From Cryptomeria japonica (lineage: Eukaryota > Streptophyta > Pinopsida > Cupressales > Cupressaceae), in the NCBI RefSeq assembly GCF_030272615.1, contig NC_081405.1, forward strand, positions 22,707,772 through 22,771,771: DNA of 64,000 nt, written 5' to 3'. Below the pieces are notes generated by a model. That model made no database searches. It worked only from the letters and a program-made list of their open reading frames with translations, and was not told the origin of the DNA. This document shows, one piece after another, positions 32,911 to 44,754 of the stretch. The first letter of the stretch is position 1, and each line of letters opens with the position of its first letter. A program made the translations under genes and the position numbers.

Positions 32911-34003
32911 GGCTTAACCATCTGGTTTGCAGCTTTCCCATAATATCTTTATATCTTGAATCATATAGAAGCACCCAGTCACCTGCTTGAAACTTCTTCT
33001 CCTTGATGTATTTATCATGCCACTTAGCTCTCTAATTTTGAATTAGTTTTGTTTGTTGGACAGCCATTTTTCTCCACTCATCCAAAGCATTCAATTGTTG
33101 AATACGGTCTTTTTGTGCTTCAGAAAGTGTCATATTCAAGTGAAAAGTTGTCCTTAGAGTTTTGTGTTCAAACTCAATAAGCATCATTGCTGCTTTTCCA
33201 TACACCATTTCAAAAGGTGTAAAATCAACTGGTGTCTTCCATGTTGTTCTGTATGCCCAAATGGCTTTTGGAAGTCTGTGAGACCAATCTTTTTTATGAA
33301 CAACTACTGCTTTGGTAAGAATAGCTTCTAGCTCTCTATTTGTGATCTCTACTTGTCCATTTGCTTGTGGATGGTATGGGGTAGATTTTTTGTGCCTTAT
33401 ATTGTATTCATTGACCAAGGTTGCAATCAATGTGGAAGTAAATTGTGGTCCTTGTTGTGATACAATTTCCCTTGGAACTCCATACCTGGTAAATATCTCT
33501 TCATAAAGTAACTCAGCCACTTTATTATCTCGTGCATGTGTCATAGCTCAACCTTCCACCCATTTGGTTACATAATTAATACATACCAAAATGTAAGATT
33601 TTCCATTAGAAGGGGGATCGATTGTCCCAACAAAATCTAATCCCCATTTATCAAATGGTGCAACTAATATTTGTGGGTATAACGGCATCTCATCAGATTT
33701 AGTAGGCCTACCCATACACTAGCATATGTCACATTTCCTTGTATACTGTGTTGCATCCTTATATAATGTTGGCCAATAATATCTTGGGTTCATTATTTTA
33801 AGTGTTGTTCTCTTAGCAGCAAAATGTCCTCCACATGGTTCATCATGACATGCATGCAGGATATCATATATTTCATCCTCTCTAACACGTCTTCTCATGA
33901 CTTGGTCAGGTCCATTATAAAACAAACAATCAGCAATCCATGAGAAGTTAAAGTTTTTCTCAACTAACAACCTTTTTTCTTTAGGAGAGAAATGAATTGG
34001 CAT
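32911..34003 (-). pseudogene. Athila-like integrase
   Basis: On the - strand the HHCC finger is at 34003-33719 (HACHDEPCGGHFAAKRT ... CDIC). A core with GLDFVG follows, then VSQQGPQF, where the second catalytic Asp is replaced, and PQANGQVEITNRE with the Glu. The C-terminal part (KDWSHRLPKAIWAYRT, FQAGDWVLLYDSR) runs to the C1 border. Stops lie at 33716, near 33546 and 33032. Not functional. Confidence 0.82.
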
Positions 34004-34099
34004 TTTAGTAGTAGCTAAATAATTGGCAATATCAACATACCAGGGAGTGTGGGCTTGTATAAGGAATAAATGTTCATCTAGAAAAGAATCATCTATGGT

Positions 34100-35570
34100 T
34101 ACAGAATCTTCCTACAATTGAAGCCTTGAAAGATAATCTGCAACCACATTGGACTTTCATGGTTTATCAATAACTATGATATCAAATTCTTGCATCAACA
34201 ATAACCAGGGAGCTAATCTTCCAGTAATTGAAGGCTTATTCATGAGATATATGATTGTAGTATAATTAGTGTGCACAAATATAGGATATCTTGTTATATA
34301 GTGCCTGAATTTGTTGAGTGCATATATAACTGCTAACATTTCTTTTTCAGTGACTGTGTAATTTAACTCAGGCCCCTGCATGTTCTTGTTGATATAATAC
34401 TCTCCAACTTATCAATCTTATGTCCTAAGACTGCTCCTACTACATAATCAGATGCATCAGTATGAATTTGAAATGGTAAGGACCAGTTTGGATCTTTAAG
34501 AACTTGTGCTTGGTTCAAAGCTTGATTGTGATTTAATAAAGCTTCATTGCATGAAGAAGTCCATTTAAATTCCATATCCTTGGTCAGAAGAGAATATAAG
34601 GGACTTGCAATTTTGCTGAAATCTTTGATAAACCTTCTATAATATCCAGCATGACCAAGAAAAATCTGACATCTTTCTGCTTTACCGGTGCAGTAATATT
34701 TTGAATAACTTCAATTTTTGTTGGGTCAACTTGTATTCCATTTATAGAGATATGATGACCAAGGACTATACCTTCCTGCATCATCATGAAGCACTTTTCA
34801 CTATTTACTGACAAATTATAGTCTTCACACCATTGCAAAACTTTCTTCAGGTTCTCCAATGCTTCTTCAAATTCTGAACCATAAGTTGTAAAATCGTCCA
34901 TATAAATTTCCATGTTGTCTTGAGAAATATCTACAAATATGCTTATCACTACTCTTTGAAAAGTAGCTAGAGCATTACATAATCCAAAAGGAAGAACTGA
35001 ATATTCATATGTTTCCCAAGGACAAGTAAATGTACTATTTTCTTGATCCTCTGGGGCAATTTGAATCTAGTTGTAGCCACTAAATCCATCAAGAAATGAG
35101 AAGTATCGCTTTCCTACCAAAGAATCTAATACCTAATCCACAAATGGCAATGGAAAATTATCCTTTCTAGTTGCTAAGTTCAAGGCTCTGTAATCAACAC
35201 ATACCCTCCATTTTCCTCCTTTCTTAGGAACTATTACCAAAGGTGATACCCATTGACTGTCAGAAATAGGATAGATAAATCCAGCATTCAAAAACTTCTA
35301 CAATTCCTCTTTAACTATTTCTCTTAATGCAGTATTGATTATTCTTTGTGGTTGTCTAAGTGGTCTACAGTCTTCTTTTATATAGATAGGGTGGGTACAA
35401 ACTGTTGTATCAATACCATGCATATCCTTGTAATCCCATGCAAAAGCATGTTTATGGCATTTGAGCAAATCCACAAGTGCTACACTTTGAGTTCTTGTAA
35501 GATTGTTGTTGATATTCAAATATTTATTTGAATCAACTTCCACTTTGATAGTAAAATCAATCTAAGATAT
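34100..35570 (-). pseudogene. Athila-like RT and RNase H
   Basis: Upstream RT block: HKHAFAWDYKDMHGID and RQPQR (35543-35298). The RT centre has YMDDF in IYMDDFTTYGSEFEEALENL (34949-34584), then EGIVLGHHIS and VDPTKIEVI. RNase H: HTDASDYVVGAVLG (34575-34363) and NYTVTEKEMLAVIYALNKFRHY (34381-34157). The parts are split by stops and at least one frameshift, so only remnants remain. Confidence 0.85.
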
Positions 35571-35599
35571 ATCAGAAAAATGAGAAGTGCAGACTTCCT

Positions 35600-36360
35600 G
35601 CGGCAACAGAGTATGCAATATATCATTGCTCCTCTTGTCTTAACTCATTTGCCAAAATTTTATAAAGAATTGAGTCATCATCATGAAATTGGGTGAATGG
35701 TCCTCTATTAATCATCATAAGGTGATTGATAGAGTCAACTCCTTCTTCAAATTCTTCTCCCAAGTTAGGCCAAACGGCTTGTTGTTGATCAAATTGGGGT
35801 TGAGCAGGAGAATGCAAAGCCAATGTTTTGGTAGAGTTCCCATCTGAAATAGTCATATCCCCTGACCTACATCCAATATATGCATCAGCTGTAGCAAGCG
35901 AAGGTCTTTCCAAAATCACTGGATATCCTCCCAATGTGGCCTTAGGAGACAGGATCATAAATTCTGCAGGGTATTCCCAAGAATCCAAAGAAAGAACTAT
36001 ATCCTCAATCATACCATTAGGTCAAACTCTAGAACTATCAGCAAGCTCTAGGACTATAGGTGTAGGTCTGAGACTAGTGATTTCAAGCCGTTGTATAATA
36101 TCCCTTGTCATAACATTAATGGCTTCTCCCAAATAAATCAAAGCATTATTTATCTAAGTGCCATTAATGACTATATTCACAACAGGGCTACCAAGATCGG
36201 CATACTTAGGAATTGAAACCTTTCCTAGCATAATATCTACCAATTGACCCATTACATGCACTGTTTGTGGATCTTTCTTCTTTATGTCAGGCTTCTTTAG
36301 ACATGCTTCCCTAAGTCCCTTACTGTATACAAGAACATCTTTATTGCTTGTAACAATGGG
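35600..36360 (-). pseudogene. Athila-like aspartic protease remnant
   Basis: The active-site area reads LIYLGEAINVM, where the family has Asp in place of Tyr, so it is inactive. The rest fits: GMIEDIVLSLDSWEYPAEFMIL, GGYPVILERPSLATADAYIGC. A stop separates the active site from the rest (near 36015). The 5' part (36200-36360) has several stops. Confidence 0.75.
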
Positions 36361-36544
36361 ATTTTAACACGTGATTTAGTTGATCTAAAATATCAAAACC
36401 TTGCTCCTATTCTGGAAGAATCTCTTTTTCTTGCAACCTCTAAGGAAATGGGGGTAGTTGTTGTTTAACAACAAGATCTATTAAAAATAACTAAACTAAA
36501 AACTAGAAAGACAATAATCATAACAAGTTCTTAGTTTGACGCCA

Positions 36545-36562
36545 TCCCTGACAATGACACCA
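36545..36562 (-). other. Primer-binding site of element A (decayed Asp-tRNA type)
   Basis: On the - strand TGGTGTCATTGTCAGGGA. The Asp-tRNA site common in plant gypsy elements is TGGCGCCGTTGCCGGGGA; the differences are all C/T or G/A transitions, most of them at CpG sites. Confidence 0.65.
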
Positions 36563-36566
36563 AAAA

Positions 36567-37825
36567 TGTCCAGCCTAACAATAAGAATAATAACTATAGT
36601 TAAAGTCTCAACCCAAAGTTTGGACATTCACTCTGTGAAGTTAATATCTCCATAGTTGGTGTAAATTTGATTGTCAACCCAGGAATTTAATACTTGAAAT
36701 GGGTTTGCACTATATATTCACTAAGTTCTTGTGATAGCTACCCTGCATTACTGTAACAACTAAATTCTATGCGGAAAAGGTAAGAAAGAATTGAAACAAC
36801 TGAATGGCTACGGGAAACACTCCACATTAACATGAATTTCACTCAAGAAATACTAACTAAGTCCAAAGTTTTCAAACATGAGTTACTTTGTTTGCTTTGG
36901 TTGTAGGAATAGTCAATGGATCTGTTTCCAATGGCTGAAGGAACACTCAATGCAAGAACGTCTACTGCAGCTAAAGAAGAAAACTAATTTTAACAAAGGC
37001 ACAGGAACACTCACCAAGTGGGCCCCCTTGGATGAGTGCTTCCAAGCTTCCAAAATAACTCTAAGTGCACAAAATAACATATCTTTATTCATTGTTCCTC
37101 AAAAGTTGATACATTATTCAGAATCAAAAGAAACTCAAAACACTCTGCAACTTTATTTCTAAATCTCCTGCTCTTTTTCTTTTATTTTCTTTCTAACCTC
37201 TAAAAAGAGACAAAGACCCTTATTTAAAAAAAAAAACTACTTCCTACAACACAGATCACACCGATGAGAAGAGGCAGATAATATTCATGAAGGGAAACAA
37301 TCGGAGTTAAGCCACTAATAATGTGGATCTAAACCAAACCACAACCATAACATAGCGTGGCGGTATTTACAATACTAATGCCCACTTGAGTCGGACATCA
37401 ATGAGTATTGCATGCCTACTTCTCCTATGTCATTCCTTACTCTCATCATCTTCTCTAATGATTTAATCTTTCAGTCACCTCCTTGAATATCTCTTACTGC
37501 AATTGGCATGTCAGGAGAGCTTTCACAGTAGCATCTTATTTATTCCTGCAATTCAAAAGAAAGAACATACAAGCACATACACACCTATTTTAATTAATCA
37601 AAACATGTATTAATTTCACACATGATATTGCCTAAGACAATCCACATGGCAACATGAATGAATCACATGGCTACAAGAACAACTAGCAAAGATAAAACAT
37701 GATTTAATCGGTTCAGGTAACATCTGAAATATATATAGTCAACTTTTAATACATCATCACTATCCCATCATATAAATCAAAACATGAGAAAAACTTATGA
37801 GTTCTAGGAATTAAAAGATGCTAAT
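36567..37825 (-). repeat. LTR of element A (right edge approximate)
   Basis: It ends (- strand) with TTAGGCTGGACA four bases before the primer site. The right edge is set where chromovirus gag coding begins, near 37825; the partner LTR is outside the window. The ORF at 36878-37162 in it has no recognisable features and I do not call it a gene. Confidence 0.55.
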
Positions 37826-38336
37826 GTCTCAACTCATCAGAGGCAGATTTGGCAATTCGAAAAGATGAACCACAGTCTTCATTGGCAAATGCTACCATTG
37901 TCATCAAGTGGGGCATACCATGAGCCAATGTCTTGAAAAGACTTCAAGATCTCACATGGGAGATAGGAGAACTCATTTGGTGCAAGAAGAGGATTGTCAA
38001 AGTGTTACCTCACCAATCAGCAAGGCAGGTTCAGTCCTAGAAGGAGAGAACCTAATGCTAAGGAGGACCTTGTTGAAGGTACCACAGTCCAAAGAACCTA
38101 CACAAAGGAAGACACTTTTCAAAACCACCTGCAGATCTCATGGTAATATTTGTAAAGTTATAGTAGATTTAGGGTCTACTAAGAACATTGTAGCAGTTGA
38201 GATGGTAGACAAACTAAAATTGAAAAGGTTGCCACATACCACCCCCTATAAGGTATCTTGGTTGAGTAAAGGTCAGCATGTGCTTGTAGATGAACAAACT
38301 TGGGTAGATTTTGAAATAGGAGATTAGAAGGATAGT
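37826..38336 (+). pseudogene. Chromovirus gag end and aspartic protease
   Basis: The zinc knuckle CYHCHQVGHTMSQC is at 37888-37929. The protease has the active site VIVDLGSTKNIV (Asp kept) near 38160-38200, then a hydrophobic flap and VDFEIGD. TGA near 37860 and TAG 38325 interrupt the frame, which is otherwise continuous with RT. Gag upstream of the knuckle is cut off by element A. Confidence 0.82.
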
Positions 38337-40013
38337 GTGTTGTGTGACATACTACCCATAGATGCATGTCACTTTCTATGGGGATGCCCTTGGCAGTATG
38401 ATGTCAAAGCCATACATGATAGGGAGAAGAATTCCTGTGTTATCACCAAGGGGGGTAGAAAGTTTCAAATGGATCCCTTGATTGATCAAGGAGAAGAAAG
38501 ACATGTTGGATCAAGTGTTATGTTGCTCAGTGGGAAAGAGTTCTTGAAATTGTTGAAGCATGAAGGAAACCAAGGATGTGCTCTTATAGTGAAACCAAAA
38601 GAAGAGACAAAGACTGAAACCAAACCGGTGATACCTCAAGAGGTACAGACCTTACTAGAATGGTACAAAGACATAGTTGTCAATGAGATTTTGGATGCCT
38701 TGCCCCCTATGAGAGATGTTAACCATCATATAGATCTCATACCTGGTTCAACTTTTCCTAACAAAGCTGCCTACAAAATGACACCTACTCAAAATAAGGA
38801 AATAACAAAGCAAGTGCAGGAATTGCTAGATAAGGGGTTGATAAAGAAGAGTTTAAGTCCATGTGCAGTGCCTATTATTTTGGCACCTAAAAAAGATGGT
38901 AAGCGGAGGATGTGCATTGATTCAATGGCCATAAACAAAATCACAATTAGATACTGGTTTCCAATACCAAGGATTGAGGATTTAATGGACTACCTAGGTG
39001 GAGCTTGCTACTTTTCTAAGGTGGATTTGAAATCAGGTTGTCATCAAATTAGGATCAGACCTAGTGATGAATGGAAGATAGCCTTTAAAACAAATGAGGG
39101 GCTATATGAATGGTTGGTGATGTCCTTTGGGCTCACAAATGTACCTAGCACCTTCATCAGATTCATGAATGAGGTTCTTCTAGAGTTCATTGGTAAGTTT
39201 GTCATTGTTTATATTGATGACATTCTGATTTTTAGCAGGTCAAAGGAAGAGCATATCAAACATCTGAATCAAGTTTTGAGGAAGCTACATCAAGAAAATT
39301 TGATGATCAACTTGGATAGATGTGAGTTTTTCAAAAATGGATTGGTGAATCTTGGTTTTGCATTTTCTCAAGGTTGTTTAAAAATGGATCCATCAAAAGT
39401 GGAAGCAATAGTAAATTGGCCTACTCCTAAGTCAATAGGAGATGTAAGAATTTTCCATGGTTTAGCTTCTTTTTATAGGAAATTCATTAGAGGTTTTAGC
39501 CATGTGTGTGCACCTATCTTGAACACCATCAAAGGTGGGATAAAATGTCAGTTTAAGTGGACTAGTGCAGCAGACAAGGGGTTTGAGTTGTTAAAACAAA
39601 AGGTAGCAGAACTCCCTTATCTTAAGCTCCCTGATTTCAATCATGTCTTCATTGTGGAGTGTGATGCCAACAAGTTGGCTATAGGGGCCATTTTGATCCA
39701 AGAAGGTCACCCGATTGCATTTTCCTCTAAGAATATCAATCAAGCAAAACAAAAGTATTCTACCTATGATCTAGAGTTATATGCCATGGTGAAAGCACTC
39801 AAGAAGTGGCGGTATTATTTGTTACCTAAAGAGTTCATAGTCTACACTGACAATCATGCACTTAGTTTTTTGAATGGGTAGGAGAAATTGAATCAAAGAA
39901 ACCTCAAGTGGGTTGAGTATTTTCAGGCCTACACCTTTTCCATCAAGCACAAGAAAGGAGTCACCAATAAGGTAGTAGATGCCTTAAGTAGAAGGGTTCT
40001 AACCATTCAATAA
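38337..40013 (+). pseudogene. Chromovirus RT and RNase H
   Basis: The RT N-terminal part (YKMTPTQNKEITKQVQELLDKG) is followed by CAVPIILAPKKDGKRRMC, FSKVDLKSGCHQIRI and the catalytic YIDDIL near 39215. RNase H: FIVECDANKLAIGAIL, YDLELYAMVKAL and YTDNHAL keep the acidic residues. TAG 39879 follows FLNG, where CAG is the family norm; the frame continues through KWVEYFQAY to TAA 40011. Close to a full-length chromovirus RT-RNase H. Confidence 0.9.
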
Positions 40014-41509
40014 GTGCAGCTACAAAGTTTGGGGTTAAATGACCTCAAAGATCTCCACCAAGGTGACAAAGATTTTGGTGAAGCATATGATGTTTGTTCA
40101 AAGTTTGCTAATGCTTGTCATGTTGCCTATTATGATTTTATATTGCAGGAAGGCTTATTATTTAAAGGATACCTACTTTTCATACCAGAGTGCTCTATGA
40201 GAGATAATATCATCAAGGAGAAGCATCAAGACAGTCTAAGTGGACATTTTGGTCTTGACAAGACCTTAGAGCAAGTTGGCAAGTTCTACCATTGGCCTAA
40301 ACTACAGTCAGATGTTAGAAGATTTGTGGAGCAATGTGATATTTTTCAAAGGGCTAAGGGTACTTCCAACAATGCAGGTTTATATCAGCCTCTAGCCATA
40401 CCAACAAGGCCATGGGAGTGTGTGATTATGGACTTTGTTCTTGGTTTACCTAGAACTCCAAGAGGATATGACAGTATCTATGTCATAGTGGATAGATTCA
40501 GAAAGATGGCACACTTTGTGCCTTGCAAATGCACTAATGATGCCTCCTACATAGCAGGGTTGTTCTTCAAAGAGATTGTAAGGATCCATGGTTTACCACT
40601 TAGTATTGTGGGTGATAGAGACAAAATTTGTGAGCCACTTTTGGCAAACCTTTGTGGAATAAACTTGGTACTAACCTTTCTTTTTCATCTACATACCATC
40701 CACATTCTGATGGTCAAACTGAAGTAGTAAATAGGTACTTCGGTAATTTACTGAGATGTCTCACCAAACAACATGGTCAAGTTTGGGATCTAGTATTGGG
40801 ACAAGCAGAATATGCCTGCAATGACTCTGTCAATAGGAGCACAGGCCAGAGTACATTTGAGATTGTATTTCGATGTCATCAAAGGGGTATTTTAGAACTC
40901 AGAGACCTTAGTTCCATGGACAATAGGAGTGCTCATGGTGAAAACTTTGCAGAGAATATGAAGGAGATCCATGAACAAGTCAAGAAAACATTACAGCAGA
41001 ATAATGAGAAATGCAAGACACAAGAAAACAAAACAAGAAGAGAAGTACACTACAAGATAGGTGATCTAGTTATGGCCTATATGAGAAAGGAAAGACTTCA
41101 TAAGGGGCAGCCTATCAAGCTATGTATGAAGAAGGTTGGACCTCTTAAGGTTGTGCATAAGTTTGGCAACAATGCCTATGAGGTGGAACTACCACCAAAC
41201 TTGGGGATATCACCAATATTTAATGTATGTGATTTGTTCTAGTATAAAGAAACTCAGTTAGCTACAAACCAAGAAAAGTCTATTGCTACTAAAGAGGTAG
41301 ATTGGATACAAGACCTACCACCAAGCCAACCGGTGACATTGGACTGCACTTTTTACTCCAAGATTGTCAAAAGGACTAGGAAAGGAGTCTATAGAGACTA
41401 CTTGGTTAAATGGACAGATCTCCCTAAATTGGAAGCTACATGGATGTCTGAAGGAGATATAGTGAAGCATGGAACCACTGTTCAAGCCCTATCCACTCAA
41501 GGGACTTGA
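40014..41509 (+). pseudogene. Chromovirus integrase with C-terminal chromodomain
   Basis: The zinc finger is GHFGLDKTLEQVGKFYHWP ... CDIFQR, with the second Cys lost. The core has MDFVLGLP, VGDRD and, after a frameshift near 40640, HPHSDGQTEVVNR. A GPF-type stretch (IGDLVMAYMRKERLHKGQP) and NAYEVELPPN follow. TAG 41240 precedes the chromodomain at about 41360-41480 (YRDYLVKWTDLPKLEATWMSEGDI). In chromoviruses this domain directs insertion into particular chromatin. Stop at 41507. Not functional. Confidence 0.88.
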
Positions 41510-41534
41510 TTTTTTCCTACCCCGGGAGTATGGT

Positions 41535-43133
41535 GTAGGGGCACTTAGCAATTTTTATTGAGTTTATTTCCAGGATGTTGGAATCATGTTTTTAGTTTGT
41601 AATAAGGCCAAGAGTCCATTGAGTGTGTGCTCAAATGATTTTAAGGGCCCCAAGAGTCTTTGTTTGGCCAATGTTGGCATATGAGCTCTTAAGGGTGCCA
41701 GGTAGAGCACTTAATAGGATAAGTTGTTTTTGGGTTAATGTAGGTTGGTTAATGTTGTTTGAGGTTGGTAAGGTCATATGATTCATTTGAAAGTGACCAA
41801 GTTTGGGTATGAGAAAAGTTGCTCACCTATGCAACAAATTGCAAAAGTTGCAAAAGTTGCTCACAACTTTGCAACATGTTTCATACACCAACAGTTAGTT
41901 GGTTGTCAAAGTTGGTTTTGAGCATTTGTAACTACTCCAATGCCAGTATAAGGCTTGGAAAGACCAATGAAAAATAATTGTTGGAGGTTGTTGAAGATCT
42001 GAAGCAAATAAAAATGTTTTGGTTTTCCATTTGTGTGTGTTCTTCTAAGTTTTTGTTGTTCTTTGCAAGTTTGTACGACCTGTACGGATCAAGCATCCAA
42101 AAAGAAGAACATGGATTATTAGTCTGGTGTCTTCCCTTCATTTTGTTTGTAATTTTTAGTCTTGAAGTGTTGTAGTTTGTGAATAATCTTCCTTTTTTTG
42201 TAGGTGGGTTCAAGTGCCCTAAAAACCAAGGTTTTGAGAGCAAAATGGCTCCAACCTAATGTTCCATGGTGGATTTCCTCTCTGAAACCTTGTGGAATGT
42301 TAGGTTGCATTTTATTCTATGTTTTATTTTTGGTTTTGAGACAAGGAAAGCCAAATCAAAGATTTTCCACCATACCATAAGCTCGGTACATTGAGTTGGC
42401 AAGCATTAAGAATCATGGATAACAGGCCCTAATTGGGTGAATCCAGTGGTTGGAAGTGAAGTATGATAGGTTTGGAATTCCATATGGAAGAAAAAACCCC
42501 AAACTATCATCAATTCACTCAGACAATCAGACCGATGAAGGAGTTTTGATCAATCCCTATTTTTAAGGTCTGGAAAGGGGCAATTAGGCCTAGTTAACCG
42601 GTAAGGGTTATATATATTAGAGACAAAACCCACTTCCAGTTTGGAGATATTGTATGTATACCCCAAAAGGGTTTTTGGAAAGTAAAATATTTCATAGGGT
42701 TGTTCACAAATTTTAACCGGTGAATGCAGAATACCTCGCTAACAGGGCTACTAGAACCGGTTAGGCCTAAAAGTGCAGTTGTTTGTAAAACACCAAACCG
42801 GTAAGTGTCAAAAGTTCCTGAGTAAGGAATAGGGTTGGGAATCCATCCTAATGTGTGTAGTTTGGGAATTAAGATCCTGTGGTAGAGGGGTTGAACTCTC
42901 CGGTTGAGTGTGAAAGGGAGTAGGAAAACAAGGTCTCTAAAGCAAGAAAATGGAACTTACAAAACAACAAGTGCTTATCCTAACCTAAGGACCTTGGGAA
43001 GGTCAAAGAGGGTAATTATTGCAGACCCTTGGAGGGTTTGAGGTGTAGAATCATTGGATAGTTCTTGTGTAGCTTGGAGGAGATACCTAGACAAGGTAGC
43101 ACAAACCGGTGAGAGACAGTCCACTCTACATCA
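41535..43133 (+). repeat. Candidate 3' LTR of the chromovirus
   Basis: TGTAGGGGCACTT begins 25 bases after the last stop, behind a short purine-rich stretch (GGGAGTATGG). A possible end is CTCTACATCA at 43133. No second copy is in the window, so the call rests on position only. No gene seen inside; ORFs at 41978-42310 have no recognisable domain. Confidence 0.4.
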
Positions 43134-44479
43134 GTTGGTCCCTCCCAATGTCATTCACACTGCTTGGAAATGATCCCCCATTCATTTCCACTCCTCATAT
43201 ACAACCTATAGGTGTGTTTGGATAATTTTTCCATGGATCGGGTAGATTTTTTATAATATCATGCCCTAATCTACCAATTCACCAAGATTTAGCCAAAATT
43301 ATGTGATCTACACTTATGGGTTTATGTGAAATGCAAAAACTCTATGGAGGGGGAAATTTAGATTTTCCCCTATGCCAATAGACTCTTTATCCTATAATTT
43401 GATTCTCAAGAGGACAAGTGTTGGAGCAGTACATGGATGTTTGAAGGTGATTTTCTATGTGCGAAACCTTGGTTCCTCGATTTTGATCTACATTCAAAAA
43501 CATTTAGTACAACATTTGTATGTGTGTGTTTGTCATCTCTTCCTCTACAACTCAAGGAACTTGACTACATATAAGCCATTGGGAATGTCTTAGGGAAGTA
43601 TCACTGTACTTCCAAGGAAACTATTGATTACTAGAATTCTACTTGTGCCCAAATTTGTGTTGAAATGGATTTAGAAAATGGCCTCCCCACAAAAATTTTG
43701 TTGAAGGTGGGTAATAGAAACTAGAGGCAACCAATTGACCATATGAAAATTATCTTTATATGCATGCAGTGTTTCTCAACTCGGATCAATTCACATCCCA
43801 ATGTCAAAATCAACATGTTGTGGGGTATCGATATTTTCTAGCAAACCATCCTAGTGAATTGGGGCTTGACCTCAGCATTATGTTAATCCTCCCAAATCTC
43901 CTCAATATTTGGATCAACTTCATGTACCTTTTGAAGATATTGATAATTGCTCCCTCCTTGAAGAGCTCATCCTTCTACTATAACTACTGCCTGTCTTGAG
44001 ATTGGCTCTGAGGTGGGCTCCCAAATATTGAAAAAGGCACTCATCTTGTTGGACTCCACTCTGCGGAATGCTCTTAGGTTGTTGGATAATTTAGTGTTGA
44101 TGGGTAGTAAGGATGCTAAGAGATGTCATCCAAAATATCGGGGATGGATAGAAGTAAAGAAGAGGAAACAAAATTCTCAGTATCAAGACTAAGGTCCTCC
44201 AAGAAAAAGGAAAATGTAGAAACTTGAAAATTTTATAGTTCAACCATTAGGGATGGAAGGTAGATTTTAGGAGATTGCAAACATTTTTCTCACACACAAG
44301 TTTTAATATAATAAGTGGCAATAGTAACCATTTAGTTTTGACCTAATATGAGTGTTTTTCATGATGATCCCCAAACGAGGACCCTTTTGGATGCATCCCT
44401 ATTAGAGGGCTCATGTGTTTCTTGCTTTTTTGTATTATTTTATATATAAGGGTGGACCCCATGTCCACAACTTCTTACA
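43134..44479. other. Unassigned sequence, no gene seen
   Basis: Short ORFs (43372-43593, 43760-43999) show no domain or composition typical of coding sequence. No LTR ends, primer site or repeat was found. Confidence 0.5.
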
Positions 44480-44752
44480 AACAAAAAAAATGTATTATAT
44501 ATTAAATTAGGTTACATATATTAATAAATAATATAAAATAAAAAATAATAGAAATTTCTAACAAAATTAATAATACAATATTAACATTAAATTAGGGTTA
44601 TCAATTAATTATAAAATATAATAAAAATATTATTAAAATATAAAATAATATAACAAATATATATTATATGTATTATGTATTATTTATAATATATATTAAA
44701 GATATATATTTATTATATATATTAAATTATATATATATATATATATAATATA
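44480..44752. repeat. AT-rich low-complexity tract with TA microsatellite
   Basis: Runs of TATATA and AATATAATAAAATA, including nine or more TA units near 44730. It lies at the 5' edge of the LINE remnant. Confidence 0.85.
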
Positions 44753-44754
44753 CA

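Larger units (their letters stand above)
32911..37825 (-). mobile_element. A: Athila-like Ty3/gypsy element, gag deleted, 3' end outside window
   Basis: Order on the - strand: LTR (about 37825 to 36567), primer site, then directly protease, RT, RNase H and integrase, ending at the C1 LTR. RT and protease wording (EGIVLGHHIS, RQPQR, GYPVILERPSLATADA) resembles Athila. There are only about 200 bases between primer site and protease, so gag is missing. Heavily mutated. Its integrase end and 3' LTR should be left of the window. Confidence 0.75.
37826..43133 (+). mobile_element. Ch: chromodomain Ty3/gypsy element (chromovirus), 5' part outside window
   Basis: gag end, protease, RT, RNase H, integrase and chromodomain on the + strand, followed by a candidate 3' LTR. 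The coding part begins abruptly in mid-gag at the edge of element A, so A inserted into it. All stops but one event are in a single frame; a frameshift occurs in integrase near 40640. The right border is a guess. Confidence 0.8.

Noticed and set aside
36878..37162. + strand ORF of 94 codons
   Set aside because: It lies inside the LTR of the Athila-like element and has no recognisable domain.
41978..42310. Short ORFs on both strands
   Set aside because: They overlap each other in the candidate chromovirus LTR and show no family features.
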